Shown: piece after piece, positions 16,155 through 26,700 of the stretch | Layout: the number at the start of each line of letters is the position of its first letter | Position numbering within the stretch: position 1 is the stretch's first letter | Origin: Tetradesmus obliquus | Lineage: Eukaryota; Chlorophyta; Chlorophyceae; Sphaeropleales; Scenedesmaceae | DNA length: 64,000 nucleotides | NCBI GenBank assembly: GCA_030272155.1 | Contig: CP126194.1 | Coordinates: 5,013,501-5,077,500, forward strand | Direction: 5' to 3' | Translations under genes and position numbers: made by a program | The notes under the pieces: generated by a model | What the model was told of the DNA's origin: nothing | The model's input: only the letters and a program-made list of their open reading frames with translations | Database searches by the model: none

Positions 16155-19100
16155 CACTACTGCCTGGGTTGCTGTGCCGCACTGCTGCATTGTTAAGTAC
16201 TCACAGCAGACTCATTGCACAGCAAACCCTCCACTCATCCATCTATCACCGCAAGATAATGTCTTAGTCAGCCTACTTGCTGTTCTGCGCATGCACTCGT
16301 GCAGCTGCATCACCCATTAGCCTGCTTGGCACCACTGCACTGAGACACAATTTGCCAACACCCTTCACAACATTCATGTCTGCAGAGGCTGAGCGCACTC
16401 CTGTGTGGCTGATGCGCCAGGCTGGCCGCTACATGGCTGAGTTCAGGGCCTACTCAGACAAGTACCCCTTCCGCATGCGCTCAGAGACGCCAGACATCGC
16501 CATAGAGCTGTCTATGCAGGTGCGCCGGGCGGCTGGCCTGCGGCGCAGCAGCAGCACCACCACCAGCACCAGCAGCAGCATGCACAGAGTGCATGAGCGC
16601 AGCGTTAGCAGCTGCAGCGTGGTGCAGAGGCTGAGGACTAGTGAAGCAGTTGTGTGTACAGTCAACAGCGAGCGCAGTAGGCTGAGTTTCCTTGCAGCAG
16701 GATGAGCGTCCTGGTGCGCACTGCATGTGCCATTGCTGCCTTGACTTGTTCCGCACACTCAAATGTGTGACAGCCAGTTGTGCAGCCACCTGCTGCAATC
16801 ACCGTTGACTGGCAGCAAGCAGTGGTAGGCTCCATGGCTGCATACCTCTCGCATCTCTCTTTTGAGCGCCATTGGCAACATGCTCATAGCATGTGTCCTG
16901 CAAAACCTTGTAAACGCACTCAAAACTGCCATGTAGCCGTGGCATGCACACAAGCCCGACTGCGTCATCTGCTTCAGTGACATCCTCACACCCCTGCCCT
17001 TCCCACAACATGCTCACACTCCATGTCCATGCAACCTCACTATGTTGAATGCTGCGATGCATGTGGCCCGTCCTGCAGCCGTGGCGTGCGTTCAAGCCCG
17101 ATGGCGTCATTTTCTTCAGCGACATCCTCACACCCCTGCCTGCCCTGGGCATCGAGTTTGACGTCATCAAGGGCAAGGGGCCCCGCATTGATGACCCCAT
17201 CCGCAGCATGGAGCAGATCAAGGCACTCAAAACCCTGGACAATCCCCTCAGCTCGCTGCCTTTTGTGCACGAGATCCTGTCCAGCCTCAGGTGCGGCGGG
17301 TAATGGGGTTGAGCAGGGGTGCTGTCAGCACAGCGCAAGTGTGGTGAGCAGCACCTTTCGGGGCTTGCTTGATGCCTACGCATCTGCGGTCTCACAGTTG
17401 ATTGAGCCTCCTTGTTCAGCAAGCACGCCAGCCGTTCAGCTGCACTCAAGTGTCTCTGGGTAAGGAATCAGCACTCCAAATTCATCACAGACACTGCCCT
17501 GCCGCTGTGCGCTGCCACTGCGCCACTTTGCGGGAAGGAGGTTGAGGGCCAGGCCACGCTGCTGACAGCAGAGTGTCTTAGGTGTTTGACCAGTTTGCAC
17601 AGAAGTACATTGCATACCCTCACTGCGGTGGTTTCTTTTGCCCTCGTGTGTCACTCTTGCAGGAAGGAGGTTGACGGCCAGGCCACGCTGCTGGGCTTTG
17701 TGGGCACGCCATGGACGCTGGCAGCATACGCCATGGAGGGCAAGGCGGACAGGGACTGCAAGCAGACCAAGGTGCGGCAGCAGTGACATGAAGCAGCAGT
17801 GGCAGCAGCAACAGCTTACAGGCAAATGCAGACGGACCACAGCATAGCCATGGCGATTGTGGAGGCCGGCGGCGGTACTGGGAGCTCACTCAGGCGCAGC
17901 AGCCAGCTGACATCTGACTGCTACATTGTTGTGCTTGCTTCTGTTACGTAGTGTCAATCAGCAGTGGCAGCAGCAGCATCACTTAGTTTATGCCAGCGCC
18001 ATTTGCATCCATGTCCAGTAGCTCTGCAGCTGATTGATCCTGTGCTGCATCGCACTGGCATTCACCCTGTGACCACATCTCAGCATACTAACAGAACAAT
18101 TGTCCAATGCATGGTTTTGCTTTCTCTTGCAGATGATCATGTTCAACAACCCTGCGCTGCTGCATGCACTGCTGGAGCACCTCACCACTGCGCTGATCAC
18201 ATATGTGGGCTACCAGATAGAGGCTGGCGCGCAGGTGGTGCAGCTGTTTGACAGCTGGGCGCACCACCTGTCGCCGGAGCAGTTTGCGGAGTTCAGCCTG
18301 CCGTATGCAAACAGGATCACAGAGGCGGTGCGGGCAAAGTACCCACACGTGCCCATCATCTTCCACGCAAACGGAGGTACGTTGGGGCTGGGAGCATATT
18401 GTGTTGTGGCGCATGCAGATGCTAGCGTTAGCAGGTGTGTGGGTGTATGCGCTCGTCGGCATGTGCTTCTTGCAGTGATTTGCGCAAGCTTGGAACAACT
18501 AGAGCTGTCCTGTGGGTAGCGATAGTGCCACGTGCATTCAGGCTGCTCTGCACGGCATGCGCAACAGTGCATGCACCAGTGCTGCGGAAGCTGCAGCTGT
18601 AACACACTTCCAGCTTCCTCTGCTTGCCACAACTGAACCAGCGCGTATTCAAAATGCTACACTGCTTGCGCTCTGATCCTCTGCAGGCACCGGCAAGCTG
18701 GATGTGGTGGCTGGCAGCAACGCAGACGTGATCGGGCTGGACTGGTCCACCAGCATGCGCGTGTGCAGGCAGACACTGGGGCCGCAGCACAAGGTGCAGG
18801 GCAACGTGGACCCCATGGTGCTCTTCGGCACACAGGTGGGTGGGCGAAAGTTGAAACTCAGGGTTTGATGATGAGATGCAGCACTTTAGAGCGTTCAGTA
18901 GTTCTCAGTGGGTGCAGGGCAATGTGGACTTCCTGGTGCTCTTCGCCGCGCAGGTGGGTTCAATGAGACGCAGCACTCCAATAGCATGCAGTAGTTCACA
19001 GCTAGTGCGGGGCAACGTGGACCGCGTGGTGGTCTTCGGCATGCAGGTGGGTGTGTCTGGAGTTCAACGAGGTGCAGCATTGTACGTAAAAGCATACCAG

Positions 19101-19460
19101 CAGAGCTCTGCAAAGCAGCAGCATGAGCAGATCCCTGCCTGCTGCACGGCAGCTTGCACACCTGCTCGGCACCTGCTGTTGAAGTGCAGCTTGGTTGCAC
19201 TGATCAAAGATTGACCAGTGCTGCTGTTCATGTTGGTCCTGCAGGAAGTGATTGAGGCGGAGGTGAAGCGGGTGCTGCTGGAGGCAGGCCCTCAGGGCCA
19301 CATCCTCAATGTGGGCCACGGAGTGGTGCAGGGTACCCCTGAGGAGAATGTAGGCTACTTCTGCGAGCTGGCGCGCCAGAGCGGCAAGATCCACCAGGAG
19401 CAGCAGCAGCAGCAGAACCAGCATGCGGCAAACGGGCAGCTGGTGGGAGCAGCTGTTTAG
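15944..19460 (+). CDS. UROD: Uroporphyrinogen III decarboxylase, plastid type
   Basis: It removes four carboxyl groups from uroporphyrinogen III to make coproporphyrinogen III, shared by heme and chlorophyll synthesis. Exons: 15944-16085, 16386-16519, 17079-17290, 17663-17771, 18133-18376, 18687-18835, 19245-19460, giving 401 aa. Residues 1-35 ([16 protein letters not shown], then Arg/Ser/Val-rich) look like a chloroplast transit peptide before [19 protein letters not shown]. Catalytic landmarks: RQAGRYM (substrate arginines), FFSDILTP (the key Asp), TLAAYAMEG (Tyr), [16 protein letters not shown] and ILNVGHGV (His). Introns 2, 3 and 6 hold copies of neighbouring exon edges. Intron 1 holds a run of 19 CTG units. 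The C-terminus carries an extra Gln-rich tail. Confidence 0.96.
16094..16150 (+). repeat. (CTG)19 in UROD intron 1
   Basis: Nineteen perfect CTG units begin 9 bases after the exon 1 donor and well away from the acceptor. Confidence 0.95.
16937..17004 (+). repeat. Copy of UROD exon 3 start in intron 2
   Basis: About 53 of the first 62 bases match exon 3, starting after a TAG in acceptor position, 142 bp before the true exon start (17079). The copy is open in the exon frame ([20 protein letters not shown]). Confidence 0.85.
17534..17565 (+). repeat. Copy of UROD exon 4 start in intron 3
   Basis: 30 of 31 bases match the exon 4 start (GAAGGAGGTTGASGGCCAGG and on). The copy lies 129 bp before the true start at 17663. 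Its acceptor position reads GCGG in place of GCAG, so this site should be dead. Confidence 0.88.
18909..18953 (+). repeat. UROD exon 6 end copy 2, possible 45-nt cassette exon
   Basis: A 45-nt block matching the end of exon 6 at 36 of 45 bases, preceded by CTCAG and followed by GTGGGT. It encodes [15 protein letters not shown] in phase 0, so inclusion would keep frame and add 15 residues. Confidence 0.7.
19002..19046 (+). repeat. UROD exon 6 end copy 3, possible 45-nt cassette exon
   Basis: A second 45-nt block, also 36 of 45 matching the exon 6 end, preceded by CACAG and followed by GTGGGT. It encodes [15 protein letters not shown] in phase 0. Confidence 0.7.
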
Positions 19461-19590
19461 CCAGGGCAACAGAGTTGCGTTGGAGGGCACAGGACAGGGT
19501 CAGCGCTCTAGGGGACAGATGGAGAGGGTGGGTTTGGCTGTTGCAGCTTATATGAGGTGCTGGGTTCAGATACGAATGTGGTTGAGATGA

Positions 19591-19595
19591 TGTAA
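19591..19595 (+). terminator. Poly(A) signal TGTAA of UROD
   Basis: TGTAA about 130 nt after the stop, in an AT-rich patch. Confidence 0.55.
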
Positions 19596-19918
19596 AATAT
19601 TACATTTTCAGTAATTCTGCATCAGTGCTTGCGACGCAGGTGTTCGAGATGTTTGCCCCGCCAGCTTCCCGCTACGACAAATGACGATTGGACGCTGCTT
19701 TGTTGCTGGATGTATGATATGGAGCAGTGTCTGCTATACAAGTCATTCATTTGCAATATATATGACTTCGTTGTATACTTGCAAGTGATTGCCGCGCGCG
19801 CTTTCGGGATCAGGTCGTTGTGAGCAACCGACTTCGGGCTGTTCTGCTGGAACATACCTCAACAACACAAAAAAATTGCAATTAAAATTATAGCGAAGGT
19901 AGAAGTAGGGAGGTCATC
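19596..19918. other. Intergenic UROD-I9 gene
   Basis: An AT-rich spacer with the promoter/5' UTR of the next gene. Nothing else recognised. Confidence 0.45.
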
Positions 19919-20925
19919 ATGGCTGACTCAAGGCTGCTGCTGCTCGGAGTCCTGTGCGGCCTCTGTGCATGCATTGTAGAATGCTCGATCAGCAGAGTTC
20001 AGGCAGCTGATTACTTGATGATGGCAGCTGCTTCTCTCCCCTCTGTGGATGCACCGAGCGTAGCATGGCAGAACTCCAGTTGGAACCTTGCAGGTGAGAT
20101 GCGCAATTGCAGCTTGAGCCTGCTTTGCGCAAGCAACAGCTGGGTGCTGCTAAGACAGCACTGATACCATGCTAAATACATAGGTGTCAAGCAAAGACCT
20201 GCCTGCAATGCAGCATACGGCTGCCTTGCTCTTGCGTCCATCTGGCAGCAAACGTAGGCAGCACCTATGCAGCAGGCATTTACTAACCAAGCTGTAGTAG
20301 GCTCAGACGCATAACATGGCTGTGCTGCTGTTACCTAACTCTGTGCAGGCCGCGATGTCCCAGCAGGCAGCAGCAGCAGCAAGTTCCTGCAGCCAGAGGG
20401 TGGCGTGATGGTGGCTGATCAGCAGTTCATAGTGACGTTCAAGCCCAGCGTGACGAACGAGACAGCAAAGCAGGTTGACAGGTGAGGCGGCGGCAGCGCT
20501 GACGATGCTGTCATTGCTGCAGCTAGGCTTGGCAGCAGTCAAATTGTTGATGTACTCGTCAGACTTTTGCTGCAGCCTGGCATTGAAGAGTTACTTGAAG
20601 AGTCACTTGCAGGAGTGGTCCTTTACTGCAGCTGCTGACTGCTGCGCTTCCATGCAGTTTGTTTGTGGCCACGGGTGCCGCTACCATTCAAGCATCTGAC
20701 TACTACGGACCAAATGCATGGAGTGGCGTCCTGTTTACGGTGAGCTGCTGCTGCTCAGTCTCCTGCTATGTGACTGGACAACAAGCCCCTACAACCGCAA
20801 GCCTTGTGCTGTTGACCTCCTGTGAGCAGCTCGTGCACCAGATGCAGGAGCAGAGGCAGATAAGCAGTCGTCATAATCATGCCCAGGTTCGGTTGCTTAC
20901 AGTTATTGTACATCCCAAGGCACAC

Positions 20926-20960
<35 letters not shown>

Positions 20961-21412
20961 AGGCGCCCAAGTACCCAGCAGATTGGGCCTACCTGTTGCA
21001 GCAGCTGGCAGACATGCCTGATGTGGTGGCCATAGAGCCCAACTTTGTGGTGTCTACTGTCTTCTCAGCAGAGGCAGTAGCAGCGCGGCAGCAGCAGCGC
21101 CAGCAGCCTGCAGCGCCTGTGGCAGCAGCAGCAGATACACCTGCAGCAGTGGCAGAAGAAGACGAGGCAGCTGCTACTGGCCTCACAGCAGCAGCAACAG
21201 CAGCAGAGGTGCTCCCTGTACTGCAGCCCACTTTCGCAGCCAAGCCAGTTCCAGCTGTGACAGCTGAAGCTTCGTTGTCAGCAGCAGCAGCCCCAGCTGG
21301 CATGGCTGCTGCAGCAGGAGAGGCAACAGAGCAGGCAGCAGCAGAGGCTGCAGCAATGGATTGGCTGCCCCGGCAGGGGCCTGCAGCTGGCAGGAGGCTC
21401 AAGGCGTGGTAG
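19919..21412 (+). CDS. Secreted protein with inhibitor-I9 / subtilisin-propeptide-like domain
   Basis: Exons: 19919-20093, 20349-20481, 20658-20739, 20963-21412, giving 279 aa with matching phases. Residues 1-28 (MADSRLLLLGVLCGLCACIV and on) form a signal peptide. The middle reads QQFIVTFKPSVTNETAKQVD, then LFVATGAATIQASDYYG, LLQQLADMPDVVAIEPNFVV. That order (a beta-strand with an IVTFK-like core, a helix, then 'V.AIEPN..V') is the layout of peptidase S8 propeptides and free I9 inhibitors. No subtilase catalytic domain follows. The remaining 120 residues are Ala/Glu/Gln-rich low complexity. It could be a stand-alone subtilase inhibitor or chaperone, or a decayed protease N-terminus. A CTG run abuts the exon 4 acceptor. 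Confidence 0.7.
20930..20962 (+). repeat. (CTG)10 running into a CAG acceptor
   Basis: Ten CTG units end directly in CAG, the 3' splice site of exon 4 of the I9-like gene. Confidence 0.9.
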
Positions 21413-21420
21413 CACAGGCC

Positions 21421-21590
21421 GTAAAGCATCAGCTGCAGCACATGCATGGTGTTGCGCAACCGCAAACAATGGCTGGAAGACCGTAAAGCATCAGCTGCAG
21501 CACATGCATGGTGTTGCGCAACCGCAAACAATGGCTGGAAGACAGTAAAGCATCAGCTGCAGCACATGCATGGTGTTGCGCAAACACAAG
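21421..21590 (+). repeat. 62-bp minisatellite, about 2.7 copies
   Basis: The unit starts GTAAAGCATCAGCTGCAGCA and recurs at 21421, 21483 and 21545, almost identical; the last copy diverges after TTGCGCAA. It lies just after the stop of the I9-like gene, so it is probably in its 3' UTR. Confidence 0.95.
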
Positions 21591-23645
21591 CAACTGCTGC
21601 CAGCAAAGTGGCAGGGGTACGAGTACATAGCAGTACAGGTGTCTGTGGTGATGGGTTGGACTGGTGATGCAGCGGCTGCACTGCAGAAAAGGGAATGATG
21701 TGTGGGTGACTAACAGGCAGGGTTAATGGTCTGTTGAGCGTGGGTTGACTGCTGCTTGGGTCCAGATGCGCTGGTGATGAATACACATCGCTTGTTATAC
21801 TCCACATGCAGATGTTGTGAAGGATTGCCTTACGCTGAACAGCTACCATGGGGATGTGGGCCCTTACAAAACGGCATATCTTTTCTTTCTGTGGTTCGAA
21901 ACAACATGATGTCACATAAGGACGTGTCACACCTGATTGAGTCGGGCGATTGTTGAAGCAGTCGAACAGCAATCATGCCGCTTTGTGCGCTCGGTTGAGG
22001 CGTGGCTGGGTTGGTGCCAAGTGGTGGCACTTTCGAACGCATGGTAGTGCCTCCAATGTTGCTGGTACCATACACTTGCTGATGCTGAGTGGGCTCACTA
22101 CCAACAAGCAACAGCTGCAGCTTGTGTTGTGAGTGACAGACTGCGTCATAGTATGTTTGCATTGTGCTACATAGTATGTTTGCACTGTGCTACTGCGATG
22201 TGTGTTACCTGCAACTCATTATACTGCTCTGTGTTGTGCCATGATGGCGAAAGGGCATGAGAGTGTGCAGTGTCACTCCGGCTTGCACGGGCTGCAGGTT
22301 CGGGGTAGCCAGCCGTTGATCTGGCTGCCTTCTATCCAGGTGATCAGGCTGACAAGGCAAGGGCTTCCATGTGGCACCTCAGTAGCTGTTGCTGCTCTGC
22401 ACAAGCTGGTGCATGGCTGCCGGTGCATTTGGTTGCATAGTCTGTCTGTTGTGCATGCCGCCGAGATCTTGCATGGTTTGTCTGATGGTGAATGCATGTG
22501 GGGCAATTCTGGTGTGGGGCTGCTGACTCAGCTCGGGGCACTAAGGAAGGTGTTGCATTGCTGAAGAGGCTTGGCCAAGCTTAGCCTGGGTTGTGCACAG
22601 CACACGACGCTGTTATGGCTTAAATGGTAACATGATGATCATGAGCACACGGCACAAGCGTTACAACGGCACATAACACGAGCTCTGCTCTGGAGCATCA
22701 GGGCGTCCTGATCATTGCGCTCCAGTAGGCTCAAAAACCATTCATCTAGATGAACAGATTTGTGCAGCTGCCTCCACATACTCTTGAGGTGACCACCTTG
22801 CTTACAGATAATACTGTCCTACTACTAGTAGTAGGCTAGATAGTCATGCAGATGCAAATCGGAGCCAGCAGCCGTGCTTCTGCACATGGCCCACTGATAA
22901 GCACGTACTCTACAAGGCTTGACCACCACAGTGATGTTGCACAGAAACCTAAACCCACCAGCACACTATCTTTTGCAAAACCTACAACACAAGCTGCTCG
23001 TATCGAGCCATTGCAATTTCGAGACAGCAAAGAAGAGCAGGGGGCGCAGCGCGATGCGCAAGTTGCAGCACGCCACCATGCCAATAGGCTTGCACAGCAA
23101 CGCTAGGCATCATCCATGCTGTCTGCCGATGTATACCAAGCATGCAGGGCGGTACGGAAGCATCAATAACAGAGCAATGCTGCTGAGCCTGCCTGAGTGC
23201 CTGCATAAAGGCATTGAATCAGCTGGCTGGGCTGCAGCAAACACATCCCTTCCTTGTATAACACGCCACCTAGTTTAACACGCCACCATTCACTGCTTGC
23301 CAGCCTGGCTTGCCCCAGCCTTGAACAGCATTGCCTTATCACAAACACGCTGCAGACTAAAGTGCTTAACTGCAGTGCTGTACAGCACAGCAAGACATGT
23401 CCCCCAGTGCCCTGCAAGCCGCAACAACTTGCCACTGGCGTGACGCCGTTGAAGAATAGAACAGACAATCATCAAGGCTGCCTAATCCAGCGGGGGATGA
23501 CGGGCATACAAACCTTGACAAAAGCACAACTGTACACAACCCACAGCCAAATGCAGACAAACCGATGCACAACAAATGGAACTGCAGCAGCAATGCCAGC
23601 AACATGATGCCGCCACTATACAGCAGCGGCAGCAGCAGCAGCAGC
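21591..23645. other. Gene-poor stretch
   Basis: About 2 kb with only short frames lacking family resemblance. It holds part of the I9-like gene's 3' flank, the dispersed repeat at 22183-22215 and a near-duplicate pair (CATAGTATGTTTGCATTGTG and CATAGTATGTTTGCACTGTG) at 22147 and 22170. Confidence 0.4.
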
Positions 23646-23760
23646 TCACAGACTGGCCAGGCCAGGGCGTTGCCGTGGCACCTTCAAGTATTCAACCACC
23701 CTCAAGCTGGCTAGGATTGTCAGGCAGCACCCCACCCTTGCTGCCACCACCACCACCACC
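23646..23760 (-). repeat. Copy of the 3' coding end of the phosphoesterase gene
   Basis: The final coding stretch plus stop is repeated 144 bp downstream of the gene end, with the stop triplet copied at 23646-23648. A two-base loss near the middle breaks the frame relative to the true exon. Confidence 0.8.
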
Positions 23761-23789
23761 ACCACCCAAACCCCCACCACTGCAGCAGC

Positions 23790-26700
23790 TCACAAAGTAG
23801 AGAGCCCAGGGCGCTGCCGTGGCACCTTCAGGTAGTCAACCACCCTCAAGCCCTGACTAGGGTCGTCAGGCAGCACACCACCCTTGCCACCACCACCACC
23901 ACCAGCTGACCCCATGCCTCCAGGCTCACCGCCGCTGCTGCCGCCGCCAAGGTTTTGGCCATCACCGCCGTCAAACAGCGCATCATCGCCGCCCGCGTCA
24001 GCGCCACCTGTTGGGGTTGCAGGCACCCAGCGAGACGGGTAAGCAGCCGCATGACTCGCCACGCGCCCGCCGCCGCCTTTGGCGCTGTACCAGCGCGAAT
24101 CTTCACGCCAGGCGGTGGGAACTCTCTCAATTCCCAGCGAGAAGATCTCCAGGTCACCTTCTTTCGTAATGTGTAACCGCGTGAGCCCTTTGAAGTTGGC
24201 AATGCGCAGCGCACTGAACGCCTCATCATAATGCACGTGGAACCAGCACACGCACACATACAGATACAGCCCGAAGACAAAGCCCATAGCAGGGATCGCC
24301 AGCAGCCAATAGTAGGCGAGCATGCCTGCATAGTATGCAGCAAGCTGCAGCCGAGACAGCCCTGCAAAGCCGGCTGCAACGGTGGGTGCTGCGCAGACGG
24401 CGTTGCGTGCCACTGCCACTGCCTCTGGGATGTCATAGACCACCATGGCTGCCTGGATCACGCCGGGGTACAGGCCCAGGCTCCACCTGAATACGCAGCA
24501 GCAGCAGCAGCAGCAGGAACACTTTGTTCAGAGATTGTGTTGCTGCAGTACAAGATGCTCAGTCTTGTAACAGAGCAGCATACTTGTGATTGCAGGCATG
24601 CTGTACTCACGAGACAAAACAAGGTGCAGCCATGCCACGAGTTCTGCTGCGCGCGTGCTGTACGCAAATGGAGTGCGGTCCCCGGCGTAGAAACCAGTGC
24701 TGCTGAAGCACCACTTATACAGCACATGCTCAGCTTAAGTACTTGTCACGCGGCAGCACATGACCACATGCACAGGCATGCCACACTGCAGGTGCCAGCC
24801 TGTGTGTCATGGCTCTCAAGCCCATACATGTCACAGCTGGAGCATGCTACACTGATCAGTTGAACCAGCATTGATGCTGCTAGGTGCTGCTAGGCGCTGC
24901 GCTGCAGGTGCCGCCCACCTGTGTGTCATGGCTCTCAGGCCCATACATGTCATGGCTCTCAGGCCCATACATGTCACATCTGAAGCACGCTGCACTAATC
25001 TATACAAACCAGCATTGGTGCTGCTAGCTGCTGCTAGGCACTGCGCTGCAGTTGCTGCGCACCTGTGTGCCATGGCTCTGAGGCCCATGGGGTCGGGGAA
25101 GTGTGCCTCCTGGTAGGCCTCAAACCAGCGGTACATGCTGTGCAGGCCGTCATTGCCCAGGTGCTCGTACCTGCGGGGCGTTGAGGCAGTGAGGGGTAGC
25201 ACACATACATATGAGGAATAATACAAAGCCGAGGGAGGGGGAGCAGGCCAATGGTAGATGTCAGCCAATGCCAACAATACTGTACACACGCCAGACAAAT
25301 GAACAAAGCATACAAAGGGCGGCAGGTTTGAAGTATTCCCGAAGCTTATCTGTCTGAAACACTTTCCAAACAACCCCTCTTTCCTCGTGCCATCTTAGGC
25401 AAACCCTCTCTCCTCTTGCCGCTGCACAGTTACGCCACTCACTTGATGCACACCTCCACCCCCAGCTCCAGCAGCAGCAGCAGCACCACAGCCAGGCTCA
25501 GGTGCGCCCCCGCATGCAGCAGCGCCACCAGCAGCTGCGTGCTGCTGCCACCGGTGCGCAACTTCACCAGGGGACCCACCACAGGGGACCGTCGCTTGCT
25601 GGGGGCACCACACGGACGGCTGGCACCTGGACCTGATGCAGCTGCTGCAGCACCAGCGCTGATGCTACCGCTGCCAGCACCACCGGCAGTGACAGCAGGC
25701 TTCTGCCCGTTGTTGCTGCTGTTGCTGCCGTTCTGCTGGCCGCCGGCGAGCGCCTGCTCCCGCTGCCGCTTCTGCTGCTGCTGCAGCTGCTGCCGCTCGC
25801 CCGACACGGCCCCGACGCCACCACCTTTGGCAAAGCCAAACGTTATCAGGAAGAAGAGCAGCGTCACTGCGAGTGACACGTAGCTCTGCATGAGGATGTC
25901 GTACCAGCAGGCTGCGAATTCGCGTGCGAAGATGGCTATGAAGTCTGCCACACTGCCAGCGCTGAGCAGGACCAGGCCCGCGCTGCAGCGCGGCAGCACC
26001 GACACGATGCTCAGGAAGTAGATGGCTCCGCCGATCACGTCAAAGCGCGAGTTCTTGAACCTGCATGGTTCAAGCAAGCAGGGCAGCTTGGTAGGTCTGA
26101 GTATACGGGACAGCTGCAACCCTACCCATTTTAAAAGTAGGGGCGTTACTGTAGCTGTTGCACAAGTACTGACATACATGATGGCGATGACCAGCTGCGA
26201 TGTACGCCTGTAGAGGAGACAGCAGCCAGCAAAAGCAAGTGCACTGCTGCTGCTGCTGCTGTGGCGCACATGCATGAAGCACGTGCAGTCAGCTGCATTA
26301 CAGTCCTACCGCTCCGATGCCCACCTGAACAGGTGCAGGTTCTTCCTGCCCAGCTTCAGTGACTTGTCAGCAGCAGGGAACAGCGCAGAGCACTTGTACA
26401 CGCCGCCCCTGCCACCACCACCACCACCAGCAGCGGCCCCACTGACACCAGCAGCAGCACCTTGGTGCGGCACTGCTCCTGACCCATAGCCACCTGTTGC
26501 TGCTGCTGTTGCTCCAGCTGTCATGCCATGATCACCAGCCGCTGCTGCTGCTGCGGACCAGTGCTGCTGCGGCAGCTCCCATGTGTCAGACATGCCACTG
26601 GGGCTCATAGGGCAGTGCCAGGACAGCATCTCAGGCTCCCAGGCACCCCCATATGCAGCAGGATGCTGCCTGTAGGCCCCTGCCGCAGCCGCCGCATAGC

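Noticed and set aside
21421..21590. CRISPR-like repeat
   Set aside because: Units abut with no unique spacers; it is a plain tandem repeat in a eukaryotic genome.
21880..21910. Possible tRNA T-arm (GGTTCGAA)
   Set aside because: No matching acceptor stem or anticodon arm could be placed around it.
22187..22564. A 125-codon plus-strand gene
   Set aside because: No homology recognised, no splice or domain context, composition like the surrounding spacer.
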